Source: an uncultured Clostridia bacterium
Lineage (GTDB): Bacteria > Bacillota > Clostridia > Christensenellales > UBA1242
DNA: 37,719 bases
Assembly (NCBI GenBank): GCA_934757845.1
Contig: CAKVLQ010000010.1
Coordinates: 1-37,719 of the forward strand
Direction of reading: 5' to 3'
The notes under the pieces were generated by a model. The model saw nothing but the letters and a program-made list of their open reading frames with translations. It did not search any database and was not told the origin of the DNA. The number at the start of each line of letters is the position of its first letter. Position 1 is the first letter of the stretch. Both the position numbers and the translations under genes were made by a program. Shown here in pieces: positions 6,363-14,183 of this stretch.

Positions 6363-7445
6363 ATGAATACAAAAGAAATATGGAATTTAATTGTAGAAAA
6401 ATATAATCAATATTTTAATGATAAAGAAGAAATTATTCAAAAAGAATGGGAAAATTATTGTTCAGAACTTTTAGGTTATAAAAAGATATTTAACGAAATA
6501 GATTCACAACGAAAAATATTTTTGGGATCAAGAGAAAGAGTTATTCCCGATATTATTTTACGGAAAGATGGTAAAGATATTGTAGATATTGAATTAAAAA
6601 GATATACTTCTGAATTTGATAAAAATTTTGAAGAACAACTTATAAGTTATTTAAAACAACTTCAACTTTCAATAGGAATAATTATTTGTAAAAAAATTTA
6701 TATTTATGTTTATAATTACTTGAATAATGATTATAAAAAATTAAGTATTGAATTTGTAAAAGATTCTGAAGCGGGTCAAAAATTCATTGAAATGTTTTCA
6801 AGAGATTGTTTTGATAAAACTAAACTAGAAGAATATATCAATTTAAAAAACAAAACCAAAGAGAATATTGAAGATATAAAAAAACAAATTGACAAAAATT
6901 TAATTATAGATTGTTTAAAAAATTACTTTTGTGAACAATATACAACTGATGAGATAGAAAAATCAATAGATTGTTTTAATATTAACATATCTATAAAGAA
7001 TGAAGAAAAACCGAAATGTTCAAAATGTAATCTAAATTATGTAGAAAATAGTGGAGATATTTGCAACTATTGTAAAAAAATTGGTTCTGTTAAATCTAAT
7101 TTAAAAGATCACACACAATATTATTTTAATGGAAAACAATATGGAAAAAATCGGTTGGTCTTAGCTGTTGTGGAAGATTATGCAAATAAACATCCAGGTA
7201 TAACTTATAGTGAATTAAAATCTGTTTTCCCTGATAAATTACAGGGCCCAAAGGGAGTTGTGGTTAACGAACAAATTTTTAAATCAAAATTTGATAATAA
7301 AAATAGGTATTTTTATCAAGATAATGAAATTATACAACTTGATGAAAAAGTTTATGTATGTACTCAATGGGGAGCTTTTAATATAGGGAGTTTTATAAAG
7401 AAAGCAAGACAACTTGGCTATGAAATTACCGAAATGAAAAACTAA
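6363..7445 (+). CDS. PD-(D/E)XK nuclease with zinc ribbon and restriction-type C-terminal domain
   Basis: The N-terminal region looks like the HsdR-N/PD-(D/E)XK fold: VIPDIILRK with Asp63, then DIVDIELKR with Glu77 and Lys79, and EEQLISYLKQL with a conserved Gln near 92. A lysine-rich helical linker (140-200) leads to a zinc ribbon with CxxC pairs at 219/222 and 234/237. The C-terminal 110 residues (YFNGKQYGKNRLVLAVV to CTQWG...IGSFI) resemble a domain I associate with restriction-type proteins, but I cannot name it. The protein probably cuts nucleic acid. The ribosome binding site TAGGAG lies upstream of the ATG. Its stop codon touches repeat copy C. Confidence 0.75.
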   Translation: MNTKEIWNLIVEKYNQYFNDKEEIIQKEWENYCSELLGYKKIFNEIDSQRKIFLGSRERVIPDIILRKDGKDIVDIELKRYTSEFDKNFEEQLISYLKQLQLSIGIIICKKIYIYVYNYLNNDYKKLSIEFVKDSEAGQKFIEMFSRDCFDKTKLEEYINLKNKTKENIEDIKKQIDKNLIIDCLKNYFCEQYTTDEIEKSIDCFNINISIKNEEKPKCSKCNLNYVENSGDICNYCKKIGSVKSNLKDHTQYYFNGKQYGKNRLVLAVVEDYANKHPGITYSELKSVFPDKLQGPKGVVVNEQIFKSKFDNKNRYFYQDNEIIQLDEKVYVCTQWGAFNIGSFIKKARQLGYEITEMKN

Positions 7446-7564
7446 AATAATTGTGTTCAGTTTAGGTTAAAAAATGCCAACTAAAAATGGAGAACAAAAC
7501 TCCATTTTTTTTTATTTATATTTGTCTCTAACAACGATAGTTGTGTAAGCAATCAAGTTGCTAG
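7444..7564 (+). repeat. tRNA-associated repeat, copy C
   Basis: It combines the B1 unit (AAAATAATTGTGTTCAG to TGCCAAC) with the ATGGAG terminator (7487-7513) and the CAACGATAGTTG...CAATCAAGTTG block of copies A and B, but has no tRNA part. It starts at the stop codon of the nuclease gene and ends about 50 bases before the next gene, closing the second cargo module. Confidence 0.85.
7487..7513 (+). terminator. Copy C terminator
   Basis: ATGGAG/CTCCAT with a 7-base loop and a run of nine T. It probably ends the phosphatase-hydrolase-nuclease operon. Confidence 0.85.
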
Positions 7565-7614
7565 AAATTAACTACTTTCTTCATAATTTCATAAAATAAT
7601 TAAAAGGAAATTTT

Positions 7615-9459
7615 ATGGCAGTTAGCGTATCTAGTTTTGCAGAACTTAAAACTGCAATAGAAGATAGTTCAACAACTGAAATTATTGCAACAAATGATAT
7701 AACATACAGCGGTGGAATTAAAGTTAATGTTGCAAAACCTAGCATTGTTATTGATTTTGGTGGATTTAATGTTTATGATAACAACAATCAAAGTTTATCA
7801 GACACAATTTATGTTCCAAGCACTACAAATAACATTTCAGTTACAGTTAAAAATGCAATTTTTAGTGGAAAAAATTATTATGGAATAGTTGGCGTTAACA
7901 GTGGAAATACAAACACAACTATTGAACTTGTTGACATAACCTACACAGGTCCGCAGTTTGTTTATAACAAAAATGGAATTACAAAAATTAATAATTGCAC
8001 TGTAACATTAAGCAAAAATGAATCGTCAACAAATCCGCAAGAATTTTGTGAAGCAAACCGACTTTTTATTTCAGGAAAAGTTAATGTTATTTCAGAATCA
8101 ACTACAGATTCAACCATTTGGTTTACGGGCACAAATGCAAGTTTAACGGTTGAAGAAGGCGCACAATTTTATGTTAATGCTTCGTCAACATATTTTTTGT
8201 ATACTGATGTTTCGCCAGATTTATTATTTAAAGCAAAATCTTCAACAACAATTTACACAAATAAGGGTTTATTCTATGCTTCGGGGAGTTCAACGCACAT
8301 TGCAAAGTCTTTTACGCTAGAAGAAAATGCAAGTTTTGTTGCCTACAAAACACAAAGCAATTCTATTCCAATGTTCAAATGTCTTTCAAACTTTACATTA
8401 AATGAAAATTCAACTTTCAATCTTTATTCCGAAGTTATCTCTAGCACGGCACTAATGTATTTTGGGCAAACGGCAAATATAAACATTAATTCACCCAAAA
8501 ATGTTGTTTTGTATAATCGTGGCGGAAATGTTTTAAGTTTTGCCACAGGCTCGCAGTCATCGCCCAACAAAATCAATATTAATGCCGAAATGTTAAGATT
8601 GTGGAATGTCGCTTTATATCCACTTGAAGATGCAAGCGCAAACACCCCAACAAGCGAATATTACAAAAAAGATTATAGTCAAAATTTAAGTTTGCAAGCC
8701 ACCGCTTCAAGTTCGGCAATATTAACAGCAGAAAACAATCTTGAAAGTGGCGACACCGGCTATCCAATAACAACTGCAATAAAACTTATTTCTTCTTGTG
8801 TTGTAAGTATGGGAACAATCCCTTTGATTGTTAATGAAATAAATGACAAAACAACTATGATTTCAGGTTCTACTTTTCCACAATCAAATATGACAGTAGA
8901 AATTAATGGAAAAAGTGAAACATTTTTGTCAAAAGCAAATGGCAGTTTTGGTTATAGTTTAACCGACACTTTAAGTGCGGGTGATAGCATAAAAATTACA
9001 ACAAACAGGCAATTTTTAACAAAAACACTATCTTTTGATATTGACGGCACTTTATCAATTACGACTTTACCACCACTTAAATTTTTGAGCATAACCAAAA
9101 ATCCTTCGCAAGATTTGATTTTAAGGCAAAATGACGATTATAGCATTGTTGTTACAGACACAAGGCTTTCAGGCGGAGATTGGTATTTATATGCTTATAT
9201 TTCACAGCCACTTTCGTCAAACAATAGCAATCTTGAAGATGCTCTAATTTTTAAAAGTAATAACACAACTTCAATTCTGTCAAAAACTCCAATTTTAATT
9301 TATAGCGGAAAGTGGAACGAAAATCAAAAAACCACAACAATTTCGTGGAACAGTGTTGAAGGTCTTTTGCTTTCTCTTGACAAAAATCAAACTTATGAAA
9401 GTGGAAATTATAAAACTCAAATTATGTGGCAACTTTCAACAACACCACTTGATAGTTAG
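7615..9459 (+). CDS. Beta-helix adhesin-like protein with WxL-type C-terminal domain
   Basis: The 614-residue protein begins SVSSFAELKTAIEDSS and then shows short Thr/Ser/Asn-rich repeats with regular beta-strand spacing (about 15-350), like pectate-lyase-type adhesive domains. Residues 420-480 (ISGSTFPQSNMTVEING...AGDSIKITT) resemble a bacterial Ig-like module. The C-terminus has both WxL signatures: DWYLYAYIS with Trp523, and YKTQIMWQLSTTP with Trp605. WxL domains bind peptidoglycan non-covalently in low-GC Gram-positives. There is no N-terminal signal peptide, although the start is well supported by AAAAGGAAA upstream and no in-frame extension exists. No DUF916 or other WxL partner gene is nearby. 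Confidence 0.75.
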   Translation: MAVSVSSFAELKTAIEDSSTTEIIATNDITYSGGIKVNVAKPSIVIDFGGFNVYDNNNQSLSDTIYVPSTTNNISVTVKNAIFSGKNYYGIVGVNSGNTNTTIELVDITYTGPQFVYNKNGITKINNCTVTLSKNESSTNPQEFCEANRLFISGKVNVISESTTDSTIWFTGTNASLTVEEGAQFYVNASSTYFLYTDVSPDLLFKAKSSTTIYTNKGLFYASGSSTHIAKSFTLEENASFVAYKTQSNSIPMFKCLSNFTLNENSTFNLYSEVISSTALMYFGQTANININSPKNVVLYNRGGNVLSFATGSQSSPNKININAEMLRLWNVALYPLEDASANTPTSEYYKKDYSQNLSLQATASSSAILTAENNLESGDTGYPITTAIKLISSCVVSMGTIPLIVNEINDKTTMISGSTFPQSNMTVEINGKSETFLSKANGSFGYSLTDTLSAGDSIKITTNRQFLTKTLSFDIDGTLSITTLPPLKFLSITKNPSQDLILRQNDDYSIVVTDTRLSGGDWYLYAYISQPLSSNNSNLEDALIFKSNNTTSILSKTPILIYSGKWNENQKTTTISWNSVEGLLLSLDKNQTYESGNYKTQIMWQLSTTPLDS

Positions 9460-9500
9460 ATGTTTTAAAAATTTATTAATAAAAATTTATAAATTAACAT

Positions 9501-9531
9501 AAAAAAACTTTATCAAAGATAAAGTTTTTTT
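9501..9531. terminator. Bidirectional terminator
   Basis: AAAAAAACTTTATC and GATAAAGTTTTTTT pair over 14 bases around an AAA loop. It separates the convergent WxL protein gene and the small membrane protein gene. Confidence 0.92.
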
Positions 9532-9542
9532 GTAAATTTTTG

Positions 9543-10052
9543 TTAAGAAAGAACACACACATGAAATATTAACACTGAAAAGATATAACTTATTAAAAGT
9601 GAAACTAAAAATAACAAAACTGCAAAAATTATTTTGAAATAGATTTTGTCAACTTTTCGCATCAAATAACTTGAAAAATAAGTTAATCCGCCACCAAATG
9701 CACCACAAAGTGTACCGTTTAAAGCCGATATCCAAACTGAACCTTCAACACCCATAAAGCAAAATATTAAACAAGCAACAAATGGCAAAACCGAAAGCAT
9801 AATTTCCCACCAAGCAAGTTTTCTTACAAGTTCAATTTCTTGACCAAACATTTTTAATATAAGGCAATATGAAACATTCCCTTTAATTTCAAATCTTTCT
9901 GTAACTTCCCCGTTATTATATTCAAACAAATTTTTTGTTAACTTTGTTAGCATTGTGCCGTCATAACAAATTTTTCGTTTGCCCGTCCAAAAGTTTTCAT
10001 AATAAATTAATTCTTTGTTTTTTGTTTTTTCGTTATTTATTACTATTTTCAT
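9543..10052 (-). CDS. Small membrane protein of unknown function
   Basis: 169 residues. The first 75 are polar and beta-rich (KIVINNEKTKNKELIYYENF, GTMLTKLTKN, NGEVTERFEI). Three hydrophobic segments follow at about 80-100, 105-130 and 137-168. The family is not recognised. It is the second gene of an operon behind the HTH-protease-InlB fusion: the gap is 9 bases, and its ribosome binding site AAGGAG overlaps the stop codon of that gene, so translation is likely coupled. This suggests a partner of the fusion, perhaps in membrane assembly or signalling, but that is inference. Confidence 0.7.
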   Translation of the reverse strand: MKIVINNEKTKNKELIYYENFWTGKRKICYDGTMLTKLTKNLFEYNNGEVTERFEIKGNVSYCLILKMFGQEIELVRKLAWWEIMLSVLPFVACLIFCFMGVEGSVWISALNGTLCGAFGGGLTYFSSYLMRKVDKIYFKIIFAVLLFLVSLLISYIFSVLIFHVCVLS

Positions 10053-10061
10053 AATTGCTCC

Positions 10062-13046
10062 TTATTCTTCAATTTTTAACCAATTTGCCCACAATGTTAT
10101 TGTTCTGCCATTTTTTAAAGCATAACTAAAATTTTCACCCACTTCATATCTGTTAAAATCTTGAATGTTTGTGTTATCAACATCACATTCTTTATCAATA
10201 GACCAAAATCTAAAAGTGTAACCTGCTTTTGTGAACAAGCATTCGGGAAGATAATAACTTTCATTTGTGTAAACAACAATAGTTTGCATTTCACCCTCAC
10301 CACCATTTGCATAAAATTGAATGGTGCAAGTTGGTGCATCTTCCCAATTTGCATAAACATGATAAATTCCATTTTCTTCAACTTTCATATCATCAGCATA
10401 CAAAATTTTTGTTCCAGCCTCATAGAACACATCATTAAAAGTCCAACCTTTAAACACATAGCCATATGCAGTTGCTCCACCTGTTATTGCATTAATGCTA
10501 TTATCACTTTCCCATTTTTCGTTATAAGTTTTTCTAACAGTTTTTGTTGAAGTGTCGTCAGGTCCATTTAGATTGTGATAAACAACATCAAATTCAACCC
10601 CAACCCAATCAGCAACAAGAGCGATTTGACCACCCGTTGCAAGATTTTTATGTTCAGTGTCAAGGTTAAAAGTGTATGCACGGTAACCGTAGCCATAATC
10701 ATGACGAACATATTTTATCCAGTTTTTTAATTTTCTTCCCCAAATTGTAAAGCCATCTTTTAATTTTGCTGGAACATCATAAGTCATTGTTTGAGTGTCT
10801 AATAAATTTATATATTCAATATCATTATCTATCTTTTTTGCTTCATAATAATTTATTGTGTAAGTGTTTGGAGTGTATTTAGCAACAAAAGTTATTTCTT
10901 TTGGCACATCCTCTATTCCAAAATCTACATCTGCCATGCGATAATAATTGTGATATGTTTGTTCGTTATAAACCCAACCAAAAAAAGAATATCCCGCTTT
11001 TGTAGGTCTTTCATAAGGGAAATAATAAATGTCATGTCTTGTTACTTTTGAACTTTTATATGTGCCTTCACCACCATTAGTATCAAAGTTAAAAATATAG
11101 TAATAGTCGCCCCAATAAACTTTAAAAATTAAAGTTTGATTATTTATTGTTGTTAAATTTAATATTTCTTGCTGGTCATTAAAATATTTTTTACCCTTTT
11201 CACTCTCAAATTCCCACAAATGAAAAGCTTTTTCATTTTCTGAATAACTAAAAGTGTTTGCAAGCAAATTAACTTTTTGGTCATATTTAATTTCTTGCAC
11301 TTTAGTTTCATTTTTTTCGTTGTTTGAATCAAATTTTATAAAATAAGTTATTGGTTCCCAAACTGCCAAAAGAGTGATTTGTTCGTTATCTTGCCCAAGT
11401 TGTGAAATTTCTTGCTGGTCTTCAAAAATTCTATCACCATTTTTCCAATACTTAAACAAATATCCCGTTCTTGAAAAATTTATTTCTGGCAAAGTGAAAG
11501 TGTCAAAATATCCAAGTTCTTTGCTTTGCATTTCTCCACTATCAGCACCATTTGCATCAAAGTTTAGGGTATATTTTTCCATTTGCCAAATTGCTTTAAG
11601 TTCAATAACAGCACCATTTTCTGGCACAAGATTTTTTATTGTTTTTTGGTCGGTTAAAGAAAACCGCTTGTCGGCACTTTCCCACTTAATAAATTTGTAA
11701 TGAGAATAAACAAATTCATTTTTAGGAAGTTTAATTTTTTCATCATAATTTACAGTAATTTCTTGCATTGTGCCCGAAGCGCCATTTGCATCAAAACGAA
11801 TAGTATATTTGTTTACTATCCATTTTGCATAGCAAGCAGTTTGATTTGAAAGTGGCTTATCAAAATCAAATTTTTCATTATATTCTTCACTTGTCCACCA
11901 ACCATCAAAGGTATAGCCTGTTTTTGTTGGGTCTGCTATTTTTGAAATTTTGTCGCCACTAATATAATCTTTTTTTGCCAAAACTAGCCCTTCACTATAA
12001 AAATAGAAAGTTTTATGTATATTATAATAATCATTTAAAGACAAATTAATATCTCTTTTAACAAAATTAATTTCGTTAATTGGAATGCACATATTCATAT
12101 AATTTGCACCTATAAATCTTGCAGTAGTAATTCCAACAACTTTGCCATATTCGTCAATCAAAACTCCGCCACTGTTGCCATTTGTTATGTCCGCTGTGCA
12201 TTGAATATATGTATTTCCTTCAATCGAATAAGTCGTTTTTGAAATTATGCCTTGCGTGAAAGTGCTGTCAACGCTTCCTAATATAAAAGATTCAGGATAG
12301 CCAATAGCATAAACAACTTGCCCAACTTTAAGTTTGTTGCTGTTTCCTAAAAGCACACTTCGAGATTTTGGAATATCAATTTGAATAATTGCAATATCTT
12401 TTTTTTCATCACAACCAACAACTTTTATAACATCATACATTGCACCATTATCAAGTTGAATTTTTGCGCTGGTGCAATTTTCAATAACATGATAGTTTGT
12501 TACTGCTAAACCATTGTTATTAATAAAAAATCCCGAGCCTGCCTGTTTTTGAGAAGAACTTTCCGCTGTTATGCAAAACACGGAAGGATTAACTTTTTGA
12601 TAAATTTTATCACTTGACAATTTTGCAGGAATAAAAAACACAAAAAGAGAAAGGAACAAAACAACAGATGACATAATAGCAACAAAAAACCATGTTTTGT
12701 TTTTAACAAAGTTGTCAAAAGCACTTGGCTTGTTGTCTAATTTTATTGTTTGATTATAATTTATATTTTTTAAATCATCATTGATTTTTGTTTGAGTGTT
12801 TGTGCTTTGCAAATTGGTTGATGAAGTTTGTTTGTTTTCTTCATTTTTGCTTAATGCAAAAAAATCAGACATAGAAACACCCAAAACTTCAACCAAAGTT
12901 TCAAGTGTTGCAAGGTCTGGTTCAGACAAATCATTCTCCCATTTTGAAACCGCTTGATAAGAAACATTAAGTTTTTTGCCAAGGGCTTCTTGAGTTAATC
13001 CTTTTTCTTTTCTTAATTTTGAAATAATTTTGCCGTATTTTTTCAT
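10062..13046 (-). CDS. Transmembrane fusion: XRE HTH, trypsin-like protease, InlB B-repeats
   Basis: A single 994-residue frame. Residues 1-65 are a complete Cro/C1-type HTH (ISKLRKEKGLTQEALGKKL, VSYQAVSKWENDLSEPD). A Thr/Asn/Gln-rich linker (66-112) leads to one membrane helix (about 118-140). Residues 150-330 are a trypsin/HtrA-like protease with His186 (TNYHVIEN), Asp217 (KKDIAII) and Ser292 (NGNSGG), so the triad is intact. From about 350 to the end run roughly eight InlB B-type repeats, many with a Gly-Tyr-x-Phe-x-x-Trp core and an A-x-W end. The predicted topology puts the HTH in the cytoplasm and the protease and repeats outside. There is no signal peptide or wall anchor. AAGGAG precedes the ATG. 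It may be a one-component surface sensor. Confidence 0.88.
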   Translation of the reverse strand: MKKYGKIISKLRKEKGLTQEALGKKLNVSYQAVSKWENDLSEPDLATLETLVEVLGVSMSDFFALSKNEENKQTSSTNLQSTNTQTKINDDLKNINYNQTIKLDNKPSAFDNFVKNKTWFFVAIMSSVVLFLSLFVFFIPAKLSSDKIYQKVNPSVFCITAESSSQKQAGSGFFINNNGLAVTNYHVIENCTSAKIQLDNGAMYDVIKVVGCDEKKDIAIIQIDIPKSRSVLLGNSNKLKVGQVVYAIGYPESFILGSVDSTFTQGIISKTTYSIEGNTYIQCTADITNGNSGGVLIDEYGKVVGITTARFIGANYMNMCIPINEINFVKRDINLSLNDYYNIHKTFYFYSEGLVLAKKDYISGDKISKIADPTKTGYTFDGWWTSEEYNEKFDFDKPLSNQTACYAKWIVNKYTIRFDANGASGTMQEITVNYDEKIKLPKNEFVYSHYKFIKWESADKRFSLTDQKTIKNLVPENGAVIELKAIWQMEKYTLNFDANGADSGEMQSKELGYFDTFTLPEINFSRTGYLFKYWKNGDRIFEDQQEISQLGQDNEQITLLAVWEPITYFIKFDSNNEKNETKVQEIKYDQKVNLLANTFSYSENEKAFHLWEFESEKGKKYFNDQQEILNLTTINNQTLIFKVYWGDYYYIFNFDTNGGEGTYKSSKVTRHDIYYFPYERPTKAGYSFFGWVYNEQTYHNYYRMADVDFGIEDVPKEITFVAKYTPNTYTINYYEAKKIDNDIEYINLLDTQTMTYDVPAKLKDGFTIWGRKLKNWIKYVRHDYGYGYRAYTFNLDTEHKNLATGGQIALVADWVGVEFDVVYHNLNGPDDTSTKTVRKTYNEKWESDNSINAITGGATAYGYVFKGWTFNDVFYEAGTKILYADDMKVEENGIYHVYANWEDAPTCTIQFYANGGEGEMQTIVVYTNESYYLPECLFTKAGYTFRFWSIDKECDVDNTNIQDFNRYEVGENFSYALKNGRTITLWANWLKIEE

Positions 13047-13069
13047 GTTACTCCTTACTTTTCAATGAT

Positions 13070-13078
13070 AGTATAACA
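13070..13078 (-). promoter_or_regulatory. Extended -10 box of the HTH-protease gene
   Basis: On the minus strand TGTTATACT reads as a TGn extension plus TATACT, 24 bases upstream of the start. The -35 region is T-rich and poor, which is tolerated with an extended -10. Autoregulation by the HTH domain is possible but no operator is evident. Confidence 0.5.
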
Positions 13079-13250
13079 TAATTAATTTCAAAAAAGCACA
13101 AAAATTTCTCAACTTACAGTTGAAATACTTTATTTATTGTTGAAATTTAAAAAAAACTAATTATTTTATTAATATTTTGCGTTAAAAAAGAAAATATATA
13201 TAAATTGTTTGAAAACATTTTTTGTTTGACTAAAAAAACACTGTTTTTGT

Positions 13251-13280
13251 TTGTAAAAATCAATTTTTTAATGATATACT
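13251..13280 (+). promoter_or_regulatory. Promoter of the 6-TM protein gene
   Basis: TTGTAA at 13251-13256 and TATACT at 13275-13280 are spaced by 18 bases, followed by AAGGAG and the ATG at 13301. Confidence 0.55.
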
Positions 13281-13300
13281 ATTTTTAAGGAGATATTTTT

Positions 13301-13984
13301 ATGGAAAAAACTAAAAAAATTTTAATGATAACTTCCCTGTCGGCTCTTGGAGTTTCATGCCTAATGCTTATTCTTGCGGTTTTTAAACTTCCTATTTTTG
13401 AAGGAATACCTTTAAGAATTTTATTAATTGTCAGCACAATCGCTGTTTCGTGCGGGATTTCAATCAACGAAGTATCAATTATAAAACGCAAAAAAATATT
13501 AGGATATGTTGGATTAAGCGTCCTTGCACTGTCAGTTTTGTTTGCACTTATCATTTTTTGTTCGCCACTTTTGTTTAAAGACAATTTCTTTAACAGACTT
13601 ACAGGTATAGTTTCAATTTCAAGCGTCTTATTTATTGCAATTATTTCAATTTATTCAAAACTAGGAAAATCTCTTTTGGGGCTTCAAATTCCAACTTATA
13701 TCAGTTTAATATTGCTTGATATTTTTGTTTCTCTTTTGATTGGTGGAATTCAAATATTTGAAATTTCTGGAATGCTTCAAGTGTTTATTGTTTTGATTAT
13801 TGTTTGTGTTGGTCTTCTTATTGCGTCAAGCGTTGTTGCATCAAAAAAGAAAAATAGTGTTGAAAGTGATACAAAAATCAAAAACAACTTTATTACAATT
13901 TCAAAAGTTGAATATGAAAATTTGCTTAATGAAAACAAAATACTAAAACAACAAATTGAAGAATTAAAAAATCAAAATAAATAA
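13301..13984 (+). CDS. Six-TM membrane protein with C-terminal coiled coil
   Basis: The protein has 227 residues with about six hydrophobic helices between residues 7 and 180, then a charged tail (182-227) containing NLLNENKILKQQIEELKNQ, a short heptad-type coiled coil. The family is not recognised. The start is supported by AAGGAGAT upstream. It is transcribed alone, divergent from the HTH-protease fusion and convergent with the giant surface protein gene. The coiled coil may mediate oligomerisation. Confidence 0.75.
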   Translation: MEKTKKILMITSLSALGVSCLMLILAVFKLPIFEGIPLRILLIVSTIAVSCGISINEVSIIKRKKILGYVGLSVLALSVLFALIIFCSPLLFKDNFFNRLTGIVSISSVLFIAIISIYSKLGKSLLGLQIPTYISLILLDIFVSLLIGGIQIFEISGMLQVFIVLIIVCVGLLIASSVVASKKKNSVESDTKIKNNFITISKVEYENLLNENKILKQQIEELKNQNK

Positions 13985-14041
13985 AGTTTATAAAAAAATT
14001 AAATTACTTTGTTGTTAGAAAGCGAAAAGCAATGCAAGTTT

Positions 14042-14071
14042 AAAAAAAGTTCGATTAAATCGAACTTTTTT
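14042..14071. terminator. Bidirectional terminator
   Basis: A run of A, then AGTTCGATT/AATCGAACT, then a run of T. It lies between the convergent 6-TM gene and the giant surface protein gene. Confidence 0.92.
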
Positions 14072-14183
14072 ATTTTTAATCTTCTTTATTGTTTTAACTT
14101 TTCATAAATTTATAATAATTAATAAAAGTTTAATTAATTATAATTTTTTTAACAATTTTAAAAATTAATTTTATAGTGTTTTA

